Shown here: one piece after another, positions 33,631 through 41,691 of the stretch | Numbering within the stretch: the stretch's first letter is position 1 | How the letters are laid out: every line of letters begins with the position of its first letter | Assembly: GCA_043757045.1 (NCBI GenBank) | Contig: JAYVQC010000097.1 | Coordinates: forward strand, 8,042 to 72,041 | Origin: JANNGC01 sp043757045 | GTDB lineage: Bacteria; Verrucomicrobiota; Verrucomicrobiia; Limisphaerales; SIBH01 | DNA: 64,000 nt | Direction of reading: 5' to 3' | The notes under the pieces: model-generated | The model's database searches: none | Told to the model about the DNA's origin: nothing | Seen by the model: the letters and a program-made list of their open reading frames with translations, nothing else | Program-made: the position numbers and the translations under genes

Positions 33631-36600
33631 TTACCGCCACTGCCCCGTCAGCGTGAACGCCGCCCAGAAGTAGGGATTGGATGGATTGTCCCGGTCGCTC
33701 TTGTCGTGCAGCAACGACAACTGCGCCGCGCGCCAGGCTTCCGCGCGCGGTTCGCCGGCCCGCCAGCGGCGCATGAACTCCGTCATCAAACGGCTCGTCG
33801 CCGCGTCGCTCACCTTCCAATGGCTCGCCAGCACCGTCTCCGCGCCGGCGATGCGGAAGGCGCGGCGCAACGACATCACGCCCTCGCCGATCTTCACCTC
33901 GCCCGTGCCCGAATCGCACGCGCTCAGGATCACCAGCTCCGTGCCTTGCAGGTTGAGCAGCGACGCTTCGAGTCCGGTCAGGAGGCCGTCTTCCACTTCG
34001 ACATTCGGCATTCGTAATTCGGACTTCGCCCGGTTCGCCCCCGCCAGCGCAATGCCGCAGCGCACCAGCGGATTCTCCCAGTCGTCCTGTGGTGGGGCGA
34101 GACTCCGTCGAGCCGTAACATCCCCCAGCCCATTCGTCCGCTTGAACTCCTGATCCGAAAGAAAAAATCCATGCGTGGCCAGGTGCAGCACGCGCGGCGA
34201 TTGCACGGCTTTCAACTCTGCCTCCCGCGCCTCCGCGCCGAGACGCAGCACGCACTCCTCGCCCAGCAACTTCGCCACCCCGCGCGCCTCCTGTTCCGAA
34301 CCCGGCAGCGGCGTGAACTTCATCCCACGCGCGTCCAGTTCGCGCGAGCGAAAGGAGCGCGGGCTTCCAGCCCGCTGTTGGAAGCGTCCCGCTTCCAACC
34401 CGTTCGTTGCGGACGAGACGTCCGCCACAGCGCGCGGGACGCGCGCGCTCCCCAAATCCAAATCAAAATCCGGATTCCCCATGACCAGCGACTTGGAAAC
34501 GGCCCCCGACTTCGGACCTTGGACCTTGGACTTTGGACCCGCCGCAAGGCGAGCCACCTCCCGCCCGCTGCCGACGTAGCTGATGGTTTTCTCCTCGATG
34601 AGATATTTCACCCGCGCGGGCCTTGTTGCGCCGAAATCCGATGGAGGCGAAAGCATCTCGAACGGCAGCCGGCTCAACTGACCGTCCGGGCAGACGATGA
34701 GATGCGACACGTTCGTGAGGTGCGGCGCGAGCGGCGCATAGACCAACCGGCTCAACCGCTCCAGCGCCGCCGCCAAATCCGCCGCGCGAAACTGCCCCGC
34801 GCCCATGCGCCGGGCCACGAGTTCCACCGCGTCATCAATCGGCTGCGCCTCGCCCAAGTCCACGCGCCGCACGACCACGTTGGTCGAGTCCTTCGCCAGC
34901 GGGAAAGTGAGGTGGGCGGCGTAGCGCGTTTCGTTCCACTGGTTCGTCTTGGCAGCAAAATCAAATCGCCGATACTTCACAATATCCACAAGGGCCGCTT
35001 GCGATGGAAGGTGACGGCTCACGTCCACCAAAGTGAAACTTCGTTCCTGAATGGTTTGACCTACGAGTGCAACGCGCTCGGCCAGCTTTGCTTCGATCTG
35101 GCTCAATCCATCTTGCAGTTCGCGTCGCCGGTTGTCGATTTGGACCGGCTCAAGTTTGCTTTGCAAGACGTGCTCCAATTCAACTCTTGTCGCTTGGTGT
35201 TGGCGGAGAAATTCTTGAGTCGCAGTTTGTGGCGAAGACTCCAGCGCCGCTTGGACAACCTGCACCTCTTCAAACAAGCCTTTGTTGAGGGCCAATTCTT
35301 CGGCTCCGTGAGGAGCGGCTGATGCGACATTCTTGTTTGCATCTTCAGCCCAAGCCGAATGGAACAAGCCGTCGCGAAAAGCCAGCGCATCCAAAGTTCG
35401 GAGAACGGCACCCATTGAAGCCACGGAGAACTGGTTGTTCAGATAGTTCCGCAGCGAATGAGCGACGCGGGCAAATTCAAATTCGCTTTCCAGCAATTCC
35501 CCTTTTCTGCGACAGACTATAGCGACACATGTGAGCCAAAGACGGGTTTCGGGGTGTTCCAATCCGAGGGTCTTTTCACCGATCGCTGCCGCGCGCCGGT
35601 ACAACCGTAGTGCTTCAACTTCGTCCCCAAGGCCGAGTTTTAATCCTGCGATTAAGCCCACCGATACCGCGACGTCGCGATGTTCTGTTCCAAAGATTTC
35701 TTCTCTCAATTCCAGACTTCGCCGGGCGAAAGGCAAAGCTATTTCGGGATTGCCACGCATCGAGTGTATCCCAGCCAGATTTGCAAGTGCGGTGGCTACT
35801 GCTGGATGGTCAGGGCCAAGAATCTTTTCGTCTATAGCCAGGCTGCGGTTTTGAATTTTTAGAGCTTCATCATGCTTTCCTTCAGCGCCATAGAGTCCCG
35901 CGAGATTATTGAGAGTGATGGCAACTTGGCGATGAATCGGACCGAATGCTTTTTCTGAAATGGCGAGACTGCGTTGATAAGCAGGTAACGCTTTCTCGTA
36001 GTCACCCTGGGATTCAAGCACAGATGCTATCGCGTCCAAAGTCGGCGCGATTGCTGGGTGTTCAGGACCTGAATATCGTTCGCCGATGGCAAGACTGCGT
36101 TGGAGCAACGGCAAGGCTTGCGCATACGCGCCTTGGTCTTTGTAGAGGAACGCAAGGTTGTTCAGCGAGTTGGCAACCTCTGGATGCTCGCCGCCAAACG
36201 CTCTTTCTCGAATCGACAGACTGCGGCGGATCAATTTTTCAGCCTCGCGAAAATCTCCTTGGTCGCGGTACACAGACGCGAGATTGACCAGGGCTGGCGC
36301 AACGCTTGGATGCTCTGGACCAGCAATCTGTTCGGTGATGGCAAGACTGCGGCGAAACGCCGCCATTGCGCGAGTGAACTCAGCTCGGTTTGCGTAAAGC
36401 AATCCCAAGTTGTTCAGGCTGACAGCAACATCCGGGTGCGTTGGTCCAAATACCTTTTCCCGGATTTCGAGGGCACGCTGATGCAACCCCAAAGCCGCAT
36501 CGTGCCGACCGATCTCTTCCTGGAGCACCGCTGCGTTGTTTACAGTTGTTGCGACGTTACCATCCAATGTTCCGAAAGCCTTGACCCGAATTTCCAAGCT

Positions 36601-37344
36601 CCGCAGAAGCGCATTGGAAGCCTCAAGGTAGTTCCCCTGCACCCGGTAAAGTTCGCCGAGGTTGTTCAGGCAGGTAGCCACATCGGGATGTTCAGGTCCG
36701 AGAAGTTTTTCTCGGATGGCGAGACTGCGTTGAAGTGCGAGCGATGCCTTGGTGTAATCGCCCTGGGCGAAATAGACCGACGAGAAGCTGTTCAGAGTCG
36801 CCGCTGCCTTCGCACTTTCCTTGCCTGAAAGTTTTTCAACAATCGCCAAGCTCCGAGTGAACGCCGCAATAGCTTGGGCGAAATTCCCTTGTTCTTTCTG
36901 CATCATGCCCACGCCGACAAGCAGAGTGGCAATCTGGTCGTGCTCTGGCCCAAGCAACTTCTCCCCGAGATTCAAAGAGCGTTGGAAAAGAGGCAGCGCC
37001 TTGGCGAAAGCACCTTGCTGTTGGTAGGTCACGGCCAATCTGAACAGCGGCTCACCAACTTTTGAGTCTTCTGATCCGAACACCTTTTCCGTCAACGCGA
37101 GGGCACGCTCCAGTAGCGGAATTGATTCCTCGTAATGCTTTTGACGGTACAAGGACTCGGCGTTTGCGAGTAATTGTTCGATTTCACTTTTCACGAGTTC
37201 CCGATCCACTTCGGCACCTTTTGCTTGGAGCGCGCGTTGTGCCGGCGCTTCCATCGAGCCAACGAGCAGAACGACACACAGAAGTGTCCTCAAGAACCCG
37301 CATTGTTCGCGCACGTTGAGCACGAGTGAGTGAAGGCATTTCAC
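33631..37344 (-). CDS. TPR-CHAT caspase-like protease
   Basis: 1237 residues. A hydrophobic N-terminus (LRTLLCVVLLVGSMEAPAQ) suggests export. About twelve 42-residue kinesin-light-chain-type TPRs fill roughly residues 50-580 (consensus A-x-x-LNNLAxLY-x-x-QG-x-x-x-x-AL-x-L-x-QRSLAI-x-E-x-x-x-GPEHP). After a coiled linker, the CHAT domain (about 860-1237) has its catalytic pair: His1058 in HLATHGFF and Cys1143 in ILSACDSGTG. Proteins of this family are caspase-like proteases, often in defence or signalling. Three short repeats lie in frame near residues 936, 965-998 and 1107. The TPR half looks less GC-rich than the CHAT half. Its end is duplicated at 32590-32879. Confidence 0.9.
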   Translation of the reverse strand: MKCLHSLVLNVREQCGFLRTLLCVVLLVGSMEAPAQRALQAKGAEVDRELVKSEIEQLLANAESLYRQKHYEESIPLLERALALTEKVFGSEDSKVGEPLFRLAVTYQQQGAFAKALPLFQRSLNLGEKLLGPEHDQIATLLVGVGMMQKEQGNFAQAIAAFTRSLAIVEKLSGKESAKAAATLNSFSSVYFAQGDYTKASLALQRSLAIREKLLGPEHPDVATCLNNLGELYRVQGNYLEASNALLRSLEIRVKAFGTLDGNVATTVNNAAVLQEEIGRHDAALGLHQRALEIREKVFGPTHPDVAVSLNNLGLLYANRAEFTRAMAAFRRSLAITEQIAGPEHPSVAPALVNLASVYRDQGDFREAEKLIRRSLSIRERAFGGEHPEVANSLNNLAFLYKDQGAYAQALPLLQRSLAIGERYSGPEHPAIAPTLDAIASVLESQGDYEKALPAYQRSLAISEKAFGPIHRQVAITLNNLAGLYGAEGKHDEALKIQNRSLAIDEKILGPDHPAVATALANLAGIHSMRGNPEIALPFARRSLELREEIFGTEHRDVAVSVGLIAGLKLGLGDEVEALRLYRRAAAIGEKTLGLEHPETRLWLTCVAIVCRRKGELLESEFEFARVAHSLRNYLNNQFSVASMGAVLRTLDALAFRDGLFHSAWAEDANKNVASAAPHGAEELALNKGLFEEVQVVQAALESSPQTATQEFLRQHQATRVELEHVLQSKLEPVQIDNRRRELQDGLSQIEAKLAERVALVGQTIQERSFTLVDVSRHLPSQAALVDIVKYRRFDFAAKTNQWNETRYAAHLTFPLAKDSTNVVVRRVDLGEAQPIDDAVELVARRMGAGQFRAADLAAALERLSRLVYAPLAPHLTNVSHLIVCPDGQLSRLPFEMLSPPSDFGATRPARVKYLIEEKTISYVGSGREVARLAAGPKSKVQGPKSGAVSKSLVMGNPDFDLDLGSARVPRAVADVSSATNGLEAGRFQQRAGSPRSFRSRELDARGMKFTPLPGSEQEARGVAKLLGEECVLRLGAEAREAELKAVQSPRVLHLATHGFFLSDQEFKRTNGLGDVTARRSLAPPQDDWENPLVRCGIALAGANRAKSELRMPNVEVEDGLLTGLEASLLNLQGTELVILSACDSGTGEVKIGEGVMSLRRAFRIAGAETVLASHWKVSDAATSRLMTEFMRRWRAGEPRAEAWRAAQLSLLHDKSDRDNPSNPYFWAAFTLTGQWR
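33998..34026. repeat. In-frame GAATTCGACATTCG-type insert in the CHAT gene
   Basis: Contains the unit CGACATTCGGCATTCGTAAT, related to the hemW insert (4904-4963). It encodes about ten residues (SELRMPNVEV) between the CHAT histidine and cysteine segments. Confidence 0.6.
34354..34451. repeat. 98-bp inverted-repeat element inserted in frame in the CHAT gene
   Basis: Ends GGAGCGCGGG (34354) and CGCGCGCTCC (34451) are inverted. The interior carries the hairpins GGGCTTCCAGCCC, GTTGGAAGCGTCCCGCTTCCAAC and GCGGACGAGACGTCCGC. It encodes ARVPRAVADVSSATNGLEAG and following residues, a stretch foreign to CHAT domains. Confidence 0.8.
34512..34540. repeat. In-frame GGACCTTGGACCTTGGACTT-type insert in the CHAT gene
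   Basis: Tandem GGACCTT units encode SKVQGPKS on the minus strand. The same unit occurs in the luxE-like gene at 45438-45469 and again encodes a VQGPRSK peptide in the same frame. Confidence 0.75.
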
Positions 37345-37477
37345 TGTTGGAAATCAACATTCACATCCGCCTTTTGTTACAACTTAAAGCCGTGGCCGCG
37401 ATGAACGCGGTCACGGTAAATTGACGAAATGTTCTCATGGCCTGCTACGAGTTTTCCGTCTCGTTGATCGTCGGCGA

Positions 37478-37855
37478 TCAATACCGCCGCACGCGAGCCG
37501 TGCCGTAGCCGCGATAGCTGAGATTGTCGGTCACGGTCCGGTTGGCGGGGGTGCGGACGTGCGGGGCCACGTAGGTTCCGTTGCTCCGGGTGGAGCCGCG
37601 CACGCCCACCGAGGGTGTCGCCGCGTAGGGGTTGCGATAAACGTAGCCGGAACTGCCGCCGGTCGAGTAGCTGGGGTAGCTGGGCGTGGAGTTGTAGCGC
37701 GGCGTGGTGGAATAGGACGGGGCGGGCGTGTTGCGGTAGTAGCCGCTCACGTAGGTGCCGTTGGCGCGGGTGTGGCCGCTCACCCATTCGGCGCGGGCCG
37801 CGAGGGCGGTGGCGAACAGGACGAGGGCGAGGGCGATTTTGGTCAGTGTTTTCAT
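37478..37855 (-). CDS. Small secreted protein with NGTYV repeats
   Basis: 125 residues with a signal peptide (KIALALVLFATALAARA). The mature part is rich in Tyr, Ser, Thr and Pro (STTPRYNSTPSYPSYSTGG) between two related motifs: HTRANGTYVSGYYRNTP near residue 28 and TRSNGTYVAPHVRTPANRTV near residue 88. The motif (H/R)-T-R-x-(D/N)-GTYV-x-x-(H/Y)-x-R-(S/T) is widespread in small bacterial secreted proteins, where the following NRTxxDNLSxRG is also conserved. Function unknown. A 132-bp gap separates it from the TPR-CHAT start. Confidence 0.8.
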   Translation of the reverse strand: MKTLTKIALALVLFATALAARAEWVSGHTRANGTYVSGYYRNTPAPSYSTTPRYNSTPSYPSYSTGGSSGYVYRNPYAATPSVGVRGSTRSNGTYVAPHVRTPANRTVTDNLSYRGYGTARVRRY

Positions 37856-38332
37856 GGTTCGTTTTTGAAGGCGGTGGCGTGGCGCGGTCCCGCACGGCGG
37901 GACTCTTGTTGTTCACCCGGAACAGCCTTCACCCGCTACATCGCAATCGGCGCGGGGTTTCTTACAAAAAAGTTTTAACCACGGATGGCACGGATGAACA
38001 CGGATGGGGGCGGGGAGGATTTGCCACAGAGAACGCAGAGAGCGCAGAGAGGGGAAGGGAACTTGGCAAACCGCTAATGGACGCTGATAAACGCTGATAA
38101 AACCCGTTCCGCCATCAGTCGCCCGATGAGCGTCCATCAGCGTTTATTAGCGGTTACCCCCCCCCTCCCCTCTCTCGCTCTCTGCGTTCTCTGTGGCTAA
38201 AAATTCCGTGTCCATCCTTGTCATCCGTGGTTGTTCTTTTGATCAGAGCCTCGTGACCTCGGCTGCTCCGTGGGCAGGAGGGACGGCTTTTCTTGGCGTT
38301 GCGGGCGGCGGTCGGGTCGTTACACTCGGCGC
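37856..38332. other. Intergenic region, 477 bp, dominated by a triple nested palindrome
   Basis: Between the divergent small secreted protein and the UPF0175 antitoxin. Contains the nested element 37978-38232. No gene supported; the flanks must contain promoters, none clear. Confidence 0.6.
37978..38232. repeat. Three palindromic repeats nested one inside another
   Basis: Outer arms are AACCACGGATGGCACGGAT at 37978-38004 and its complement at 38204-38232. Middle arms are GCCACAGAGAACGCAGAGAG at 38023-38054 and complement 38167-38197. Inner arms are ACCGCTAATGGACGCTGATA at 38070-38102 and complement 38127-38154. Each pair is a separate repeat family; the order indicates successive insertion into the previous element's loop. 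Confidence 0.88.
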
Positions 38333-38584
38333 ATGACAATCGAATTGCCGGACTTGGCACTCGGCGCGTTGCACCTGACCCCCGAACAGATGCGCGTGGA
38401 ATTGGCCGTGGGCTTGTATGCTGGCCGGCATGTTTCGATGGGACGGGCGGCCAAGGTCGCCGGTGTTCCCTACGCCGAGTTCATGCGCGAGCTTGGTCGC
38501 CGCGGCCTTTGCCTCAACTACACGGTCGAGGACGCGCAACACGACATGGCGATGGCGGATGAGTTGAACCGCAAAGCCGAATGA
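38333..38584 (+). CDS. UPF0175 family antitoxin
   Basis: 83 residues from the ATG at 38333. The pattern ALHLTPEQMRVELAVGLYAG, then VSMGRAAKVAGVPYAEFMRELGRRGL and NYTVEDAQHDM is that of UPF0175, a helix-turn-helix-like antitoxin family usually paired with DUF3368 toxins. It overlaps the toxin by four bases (ATGA at 38581-38584). Confidence 0.9.
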   Translation: MTIELPDLALGALHLTPEQMRVELAVGLYAGRHVSMGRAAKVAGVPYAEFMRELGRRGLCLNYTVEDAQHDMAMADELNRKAE

Positions 38585-39042
38585 TCGTCGTCAGCGACAC
38601 GTCGGCCATCACGGCCCTGCTGCAAATTGGCCGGGGCGATTTGTTGGAGAAACTTTACGGCCTGGTGCTGATTCCCGTGGCCGTCCGCGACGAACTGATT
38701 CAAACGCATCCCGCCCTGCCGTCCTTTCTCCGCTGCGAGCCGGTGCGGAACCCCGCTGAGGTGGCGCGGCTGTCCGCCGAGTTGGATCAGGGCGAAGCGG
38801 AAGCCATCGCTCTCGCCAAGGAACTCGGAGCGGACGCCTTGCTGATGGATGAAGCGGAAGGCCGCCGCGTGGCGCGGCGCGAAGGGGTGCCGTTCATCGG
38901 ATTGTTGGGCGTGCTGGTGCAGGCCAAGCACCGGCGGCACGTTTCGTCGGTGCGGGCGTTGACGGCTGAACTGGAGGCGGTCGCGAACTTCCGTCTCTCC
39001 GCAGAGGTGAAGCAGATCGCCTTTCGCGCGGCGGGCGAATGA
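38581..39042 (+). CDS. DUF3368 PIN-like toxin
   Basis: 153 residues. IVVSDTSAITALLQIG carries the first aspartate, VAVRDELI the glutamate, GEAEAIALAKELGADALLMDE further acidic residues, and IGLLGVLVQAK is the conserved DUF3368 helix. Predicted RNase of the PIN fold, neutralised by the UPF0175 partner upstream. Its stop overlaps the sigma-factor start by four bases (39039-39042), so the toxin pair and sigma pair share a transcript. Confidence 0.88.
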   Translation: MIVVSDTSAITALLQIGRGDLLEKLYGLVLIPVAVRDELIQTHPALPSFLRCEPVRNPAEVARLSAELDQGEAEAIALAKELGADALLMDEAEGRRVARREGVPFIGLLGVLVQAKHRRHVSSVRALTAELEAVANFRLSAEVKQIAFRAAGE

Positions 39043-39617
39043 GCGCGCCCGAACTCCACGCCCTGCAACGCGGCGACTCCGCCGCGTGGGACGAGGCGTT
39101 CGCGTGGCTCTGGCCCACGGTCTTCGCGGTGGCGCGCTTGAAACTCCAACCTTTCCTGCCGGATGAAATCGAGGACGTGGCGATTGAATCATTGGAAGCA
39201 CTGGTGGAAAAAGTGCGCGAGGTGAAGACGGTCGAGGAATTGAAGCCGCTGGCGGCGAGCATCGCGCATCATCGCGCGGTGAGTCTGCTGCGGGAGCGGT
39301 TCGCGCAGAAGCGCGGCGAGGGCAGGACGGAATCGCTGGACGCCACCACGGAGGACGGCGACGTGAAGCACGATCCAGCGTCACCGGATTCGCCGCTGGA
39401 TGCGATGGCGGAAAAGGAACTGGCGGAGCGTTTGCAAAAATCCCTCGGCGCGCTCAAGCCGCCGCTGGGCGACGTGCTCTCAGATTTTTTCCTGCACGGA
39501 TTGCGCTACGAGGAGATTGCCACGAAACACGGAATCGCCGTCGGGTCGGTCGGCGTCTATCTGAAACGCGGGTTGGAAACCCTGCGGCGAATCTGGGGCG
39601 GACGGGAAGATAGTTGA
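39039..39617 (+). CDS. ECF-like RNA polymerase sigma factor
   Basis: 192 residues. A sigma region 2-like part (WDEAFAWLWPTVFAVARLKL, DEIEDVAIESLEALVEKVRE) and a region 4-like part (LKPPLGDVLSDFFLHGLRYEEIATKHGIAVGSVGVYLKRGLETL). Divergent from classical ECF factors in region 2.1, but the helix-turn-helix is clear. Translationally coupled to the DUF3368 toxin and followed after 22 bp by an anti-sigma-like membrane protein, which presumably controls it. Confidence 0.82.
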   Translation: MSAPELHALQRGDSAAWDEAFAWLWPTVFAVARLKLQPFLPDEIEDVAIESLEALVEKVREVKTVEELKPLAASIAHHRAVSLLRERFAQKRGEGRTESLDATTEDGDVKHDPASPDSPLDAMAEKELAERLQKSLGALKPPLGDVLSDFFLHGLRYEEIATKHGIAVGSVGVYLKRGLETLRRIWGGREDS

Positions 39618-39639
39618 AAGAAACGAGCGAGATTTTGCG

Positions 39640-40323
39640 ATGCACTCAATGAATGACGAACGCTTTTTCGACCTGGCCATGAAGGTCATCGCCCGGCAAG
39701 GCACGGACGCGGAGCGCGCGGAGTTCGAGGCGCTGCTGGCGGGCCAGCCGGGTTTGAAGGCTGAGTTTGAGGGCCTGCAGGCCGAAGTGGGCATGGCGAA
39801 GGTAGCTCTGCCTTTGGTGAACGCGACCGAAGCGACAGCGGGCGAGTTCCCGGCTTACGCGCGCGGGCGGCTGCAAACCAAAGTGCGGCAAACGCTCGGT
39901 AGCCCCGACATCGCCAAGCATCGCGGATGGAACTGGCGTTGGGCGTTCGGCCTGGCGGCGGCCACGTCGGTGATCGTGTTGGCCCTCTCGCTGTTGAATC
40001 CCAGCCGGCCAGTGATTGAGGTCGCCATGCTCGACACGGCGGGCGGAGTGCGCGGCGCGGAGACAAATCAGGTTTCGTTGCTGCAAGTGCGGTGGAAGGA
40101 GGTGCGGCAGTTCTCCAACGCCCAGGAGTCTGCGGCCTGGGAGCGGCAACCTTCGGCCAGCGGTGACTTTGCCAAGATCATTTACGACCCGGCGGCGGCG
40201 GAAATCCGGGTGTCAGGCCGCGCCGGCGGGAAGAATTTCACCACCGCCATCACCGTGGAAAAGAATCTGGCGGGCGCGCTGGATGAGGCGGCGCACTTCG
40301 TGCGCGATCAGTTCGGACGTTAG
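39640..40323 (+). CDS. Anti-sigma-like single-pass membrane protein
   Basis: 227 residues (an internal ATG at 39649 is possible). The N-terminal 60 residues (ERFFDLAMKVIARQGTDAERAEFEALLAG) resemble cytoplasmic anti-sigma domains. One membrane segment at about residues 105-122 (WAFGLAAATSVIVLALSLL) precedes a periplasmic domain (VIEVAMLDTAGGV to the end). No zinc-binding motif. Its place after the sigma gene indicates regulation of that factor. Confidence 0.7.
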   Translation: MHSMNDERFFDLAMKVIARQGTDAERAEFEALLAGQPGLKAEFEGLQAEVGMAKVALPLVNATEATAGEFPAYARGRLQTKVRQTLGSPDIAKHRGWNWRWAFGLAAATSVIVLALSLLNPSRPVIEVAMLDTAGGVRGAETNQVSLLQVRWKEVRQFSNAQESAAWERQPSASGDFAKIIYDPAAAEIRVSGRAGGKNFTTAITVEKNLAGALDEAAHFVRDQFGR

Positions 40324-40346
40324 CGTCTTTTACCGGTGAAATGACT

Positions 40347-40385
40347 TCGTGAAGTCGTCATTCGCGATCTTCACGACTTTCTTTT
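40347..40385. terminator. Possible terminator between convergent genes
   Basis: An 8-bp perfect stem TCGTGAAG / CTTCACGA (40347-40376) with a 14-base loop is followed by the T-rich CTTTCTTTTCC. It lies between the anti-sigma gene and the convergent TPR gene. Confidence 0.5.
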
Positions 40386-40410
40386 CCAGTTTGGAGCGGG
40401 CGGCCTGACG

Positions 40411-40722
40411 TCAGGCGAGGTCGGCCAGCGCTTGTTCCATTTCCATCTGCGGGCCTTCGTGGTGCTGGGTGATGGCGAGTTGGAGCGCGTTTTGGAAAGC
40501 CGTCCTCGCCGCGGGCTTGTTGCCCAGCGCGAGCGCACATTTTCCAATCAGGATTTGCACGACCATCCAGTCCGGCTTCTTCGCCAGCGCCACGGTGAAA
40601 TGATCCTGGGCGGGTGCAAACTGCTGGGCATCGAACAGCGCCTTGCCAAGGCTGAAGCGCGCGAGTTCGTTCTGCGGAAATTGCTCCACCATTTTCTGGT
40701 GGCGGGCGATGGCGTCGTTCAT
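40411..40722 (-). CDS. Small TPR protein
   Basis: 103 residues with about two tetratricopeptide repeats: NELARFSLGKALFDAQQFAPAQDHF and DWMVVQILIGKCALALGNKPAARTAF, each showing the W/L-G-A-F-A-P pattern of TPR helices. No signal peptide, so cytoplasmic. Probably a protein-binding adaptor; partner unknown. Upstream lies a palindromic element and then the SDR gene on the same strand. Confidence 0.75.
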   Translation of the reverse strand: MNDAIARHQKMVEQFPQNELARFSLGKALFDAQQFAPAQDHFTVALAKKPDWMVVQILIGKCALALGNKPAARTAFQNALQLAITQHHEGPQMEMEQALADLA

Positions 40723-40731
40723 GGCAAATCG

Positions 40732-40836
40732 GGCGCGCGGACTTCAGGCCGCTTCAGTGTTGTTTCTTCGGGCGTCTGGAAAATTTACCGGCCTTCTCGC
40801 GAGCTTCCTGTTGAAGCGGCGTGAACGCCGCGCTCC
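40732..40836. repeat. Inverted-repeat element, GCGCGGACTTCAGGCCGCTTCA type
   Basis: Left arm 40732-40757 and right arm 40811-40836 pair imperfectly (GCCGCTTCA / TGAAGCGGC). It starts nine bases upstream of the TPR start and ends one base before the SDR stop. A close relative is at 46571-46674. Confidence 0.75.
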
Positions 40837-40837
40837 A

Positions 40838-41548
40838 TCAGCGCGGGCGGACCAGAATCTCTTCCACGATGGCGCGCGGCGGCAGATTGATGGCGAGCAG
40901 CGCGCACTCGGCGATGTCGTCGGCGGTCATCATGCGGACGCGCGCGGCGGCGTCGGGCGGCGTGGGGCGTTTATCGAGCAGCGGCGTGTTGATGTCGCCT
41001 GGGAAAATCGCGCAGGCGCGCACGCCGCGTCCGCGTTCCTCGGCGTTGATGGCCTGCGTCAGTCCCGCGAGGCCCCATTTGGAAATGACGTAGCCGGGGC
41101 CGGCCTTCGGGCTGGCCTGTTTGCCCGCATCCGAAACGATGTTCACGATGGTGCCCGTCTGGCGCTCGCGCATCTGCGGCAGGAAGGCCTGCGTGCAGTA
41201 GTAGGCGCCGTGCAGGTTCGTATCAATCATCGCGTGGTAATCCTCGAGCGAAAGCACTTCGAGCGCACGCTTCGGGGCGTTCGTGCCGGCGGCGTTCACG
41301 AGCACGTCCACGGTCTTAAAAATCTCCAGCACCGCGTTCGCCATCTGCTGCACCTGTTCCACGCGCCCGATGTCGCAAGGGATGACGAGCACCTCGTGCT
41401 TCTGCAGCCCGGTGAGCTGGGCGGTTTCGTCGAGCGAAGCTTGGGTGCGACCGAGGAGAGCGAGCCGCCAGCCTTGCTTGGCGAGCGCGATGGCGATGGC
41501 GCGACCGACGCCGCTGCCCGCGCCGGTGATGACAACAGTGCGATTCAT
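40838..41548 (-). CDS. Short-chain dehydrogenase/reductase
   Basis: 236 residues from the ATG at 41548 (MNRTVVITGAGSGVG). The classical SDR motifs are TGAGSGVG for the dinucleotide, NAAG, IVNIVSDAG with the catalytic serine, and YVISKWG carrying the YxxxK pair. The end SGD-like FPGDINTP is also typical. Substrate unknown; an NAD(P)-linked alcohol/ketone reaction is expected. The frame runs further upstream to 41980 but only through a repeat and the antisense of queD. Confidence 0.92.
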   Translation of the reverse strand: MNRTVVITGAGSGVGRAIAIALAKQGWRLALLGRTQASLDETAQLTGLQKHEVLVIPCDIGRVEQVQQMANAVLEIFKTVDVLVNAAGTNAPKRALEVLSLEDYHAMIDTNLHGAYYCTQAFLPQMRERQTGTIVNIVSDAGKQASPKAGPGYVISKWGLAGLTQAINAEERGRGVRACAIFPGDINTPLLDKRPTPPDAAARVRMMTADDIAECALLAINLPPRAIVEEILVRPR

Positions 41549-41609
41549 GCGCGGCGTTGTAGCGGGTGAAGCGGAACGGGAGAAGGGAGAAGTGCGGGAC
41601 CGGCCAAGG

Positions 41610-41691
41610 TTGACCACGGAAGACACGGAGAACACGGAATGGAAAACTTCCTTCGCTTCATTCCGTGTCTTCCGTGTCTTCCGTGGTTCAA
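41610..41691. repeat. 82-bp inverted-repeat element, CCACGGAAGACACGGA type
   Basis: Left arm 41610-41640 and right arm 41660-41691 are near-perfect reverse complements (TTGACCACGGAAGACACGGA... / ...TCCGTGTCTTCCGTGGTTCAA). The right end directly touches the stop codon of queD (41692). Confidence 0.88.

Noticed and set aside
33631..37344. CHAT protein as a CRISPR-associated Craspase component
   Set aside because: No gRAMP/Cas7-11 gene, other cas gene or repeat array is present in the window.
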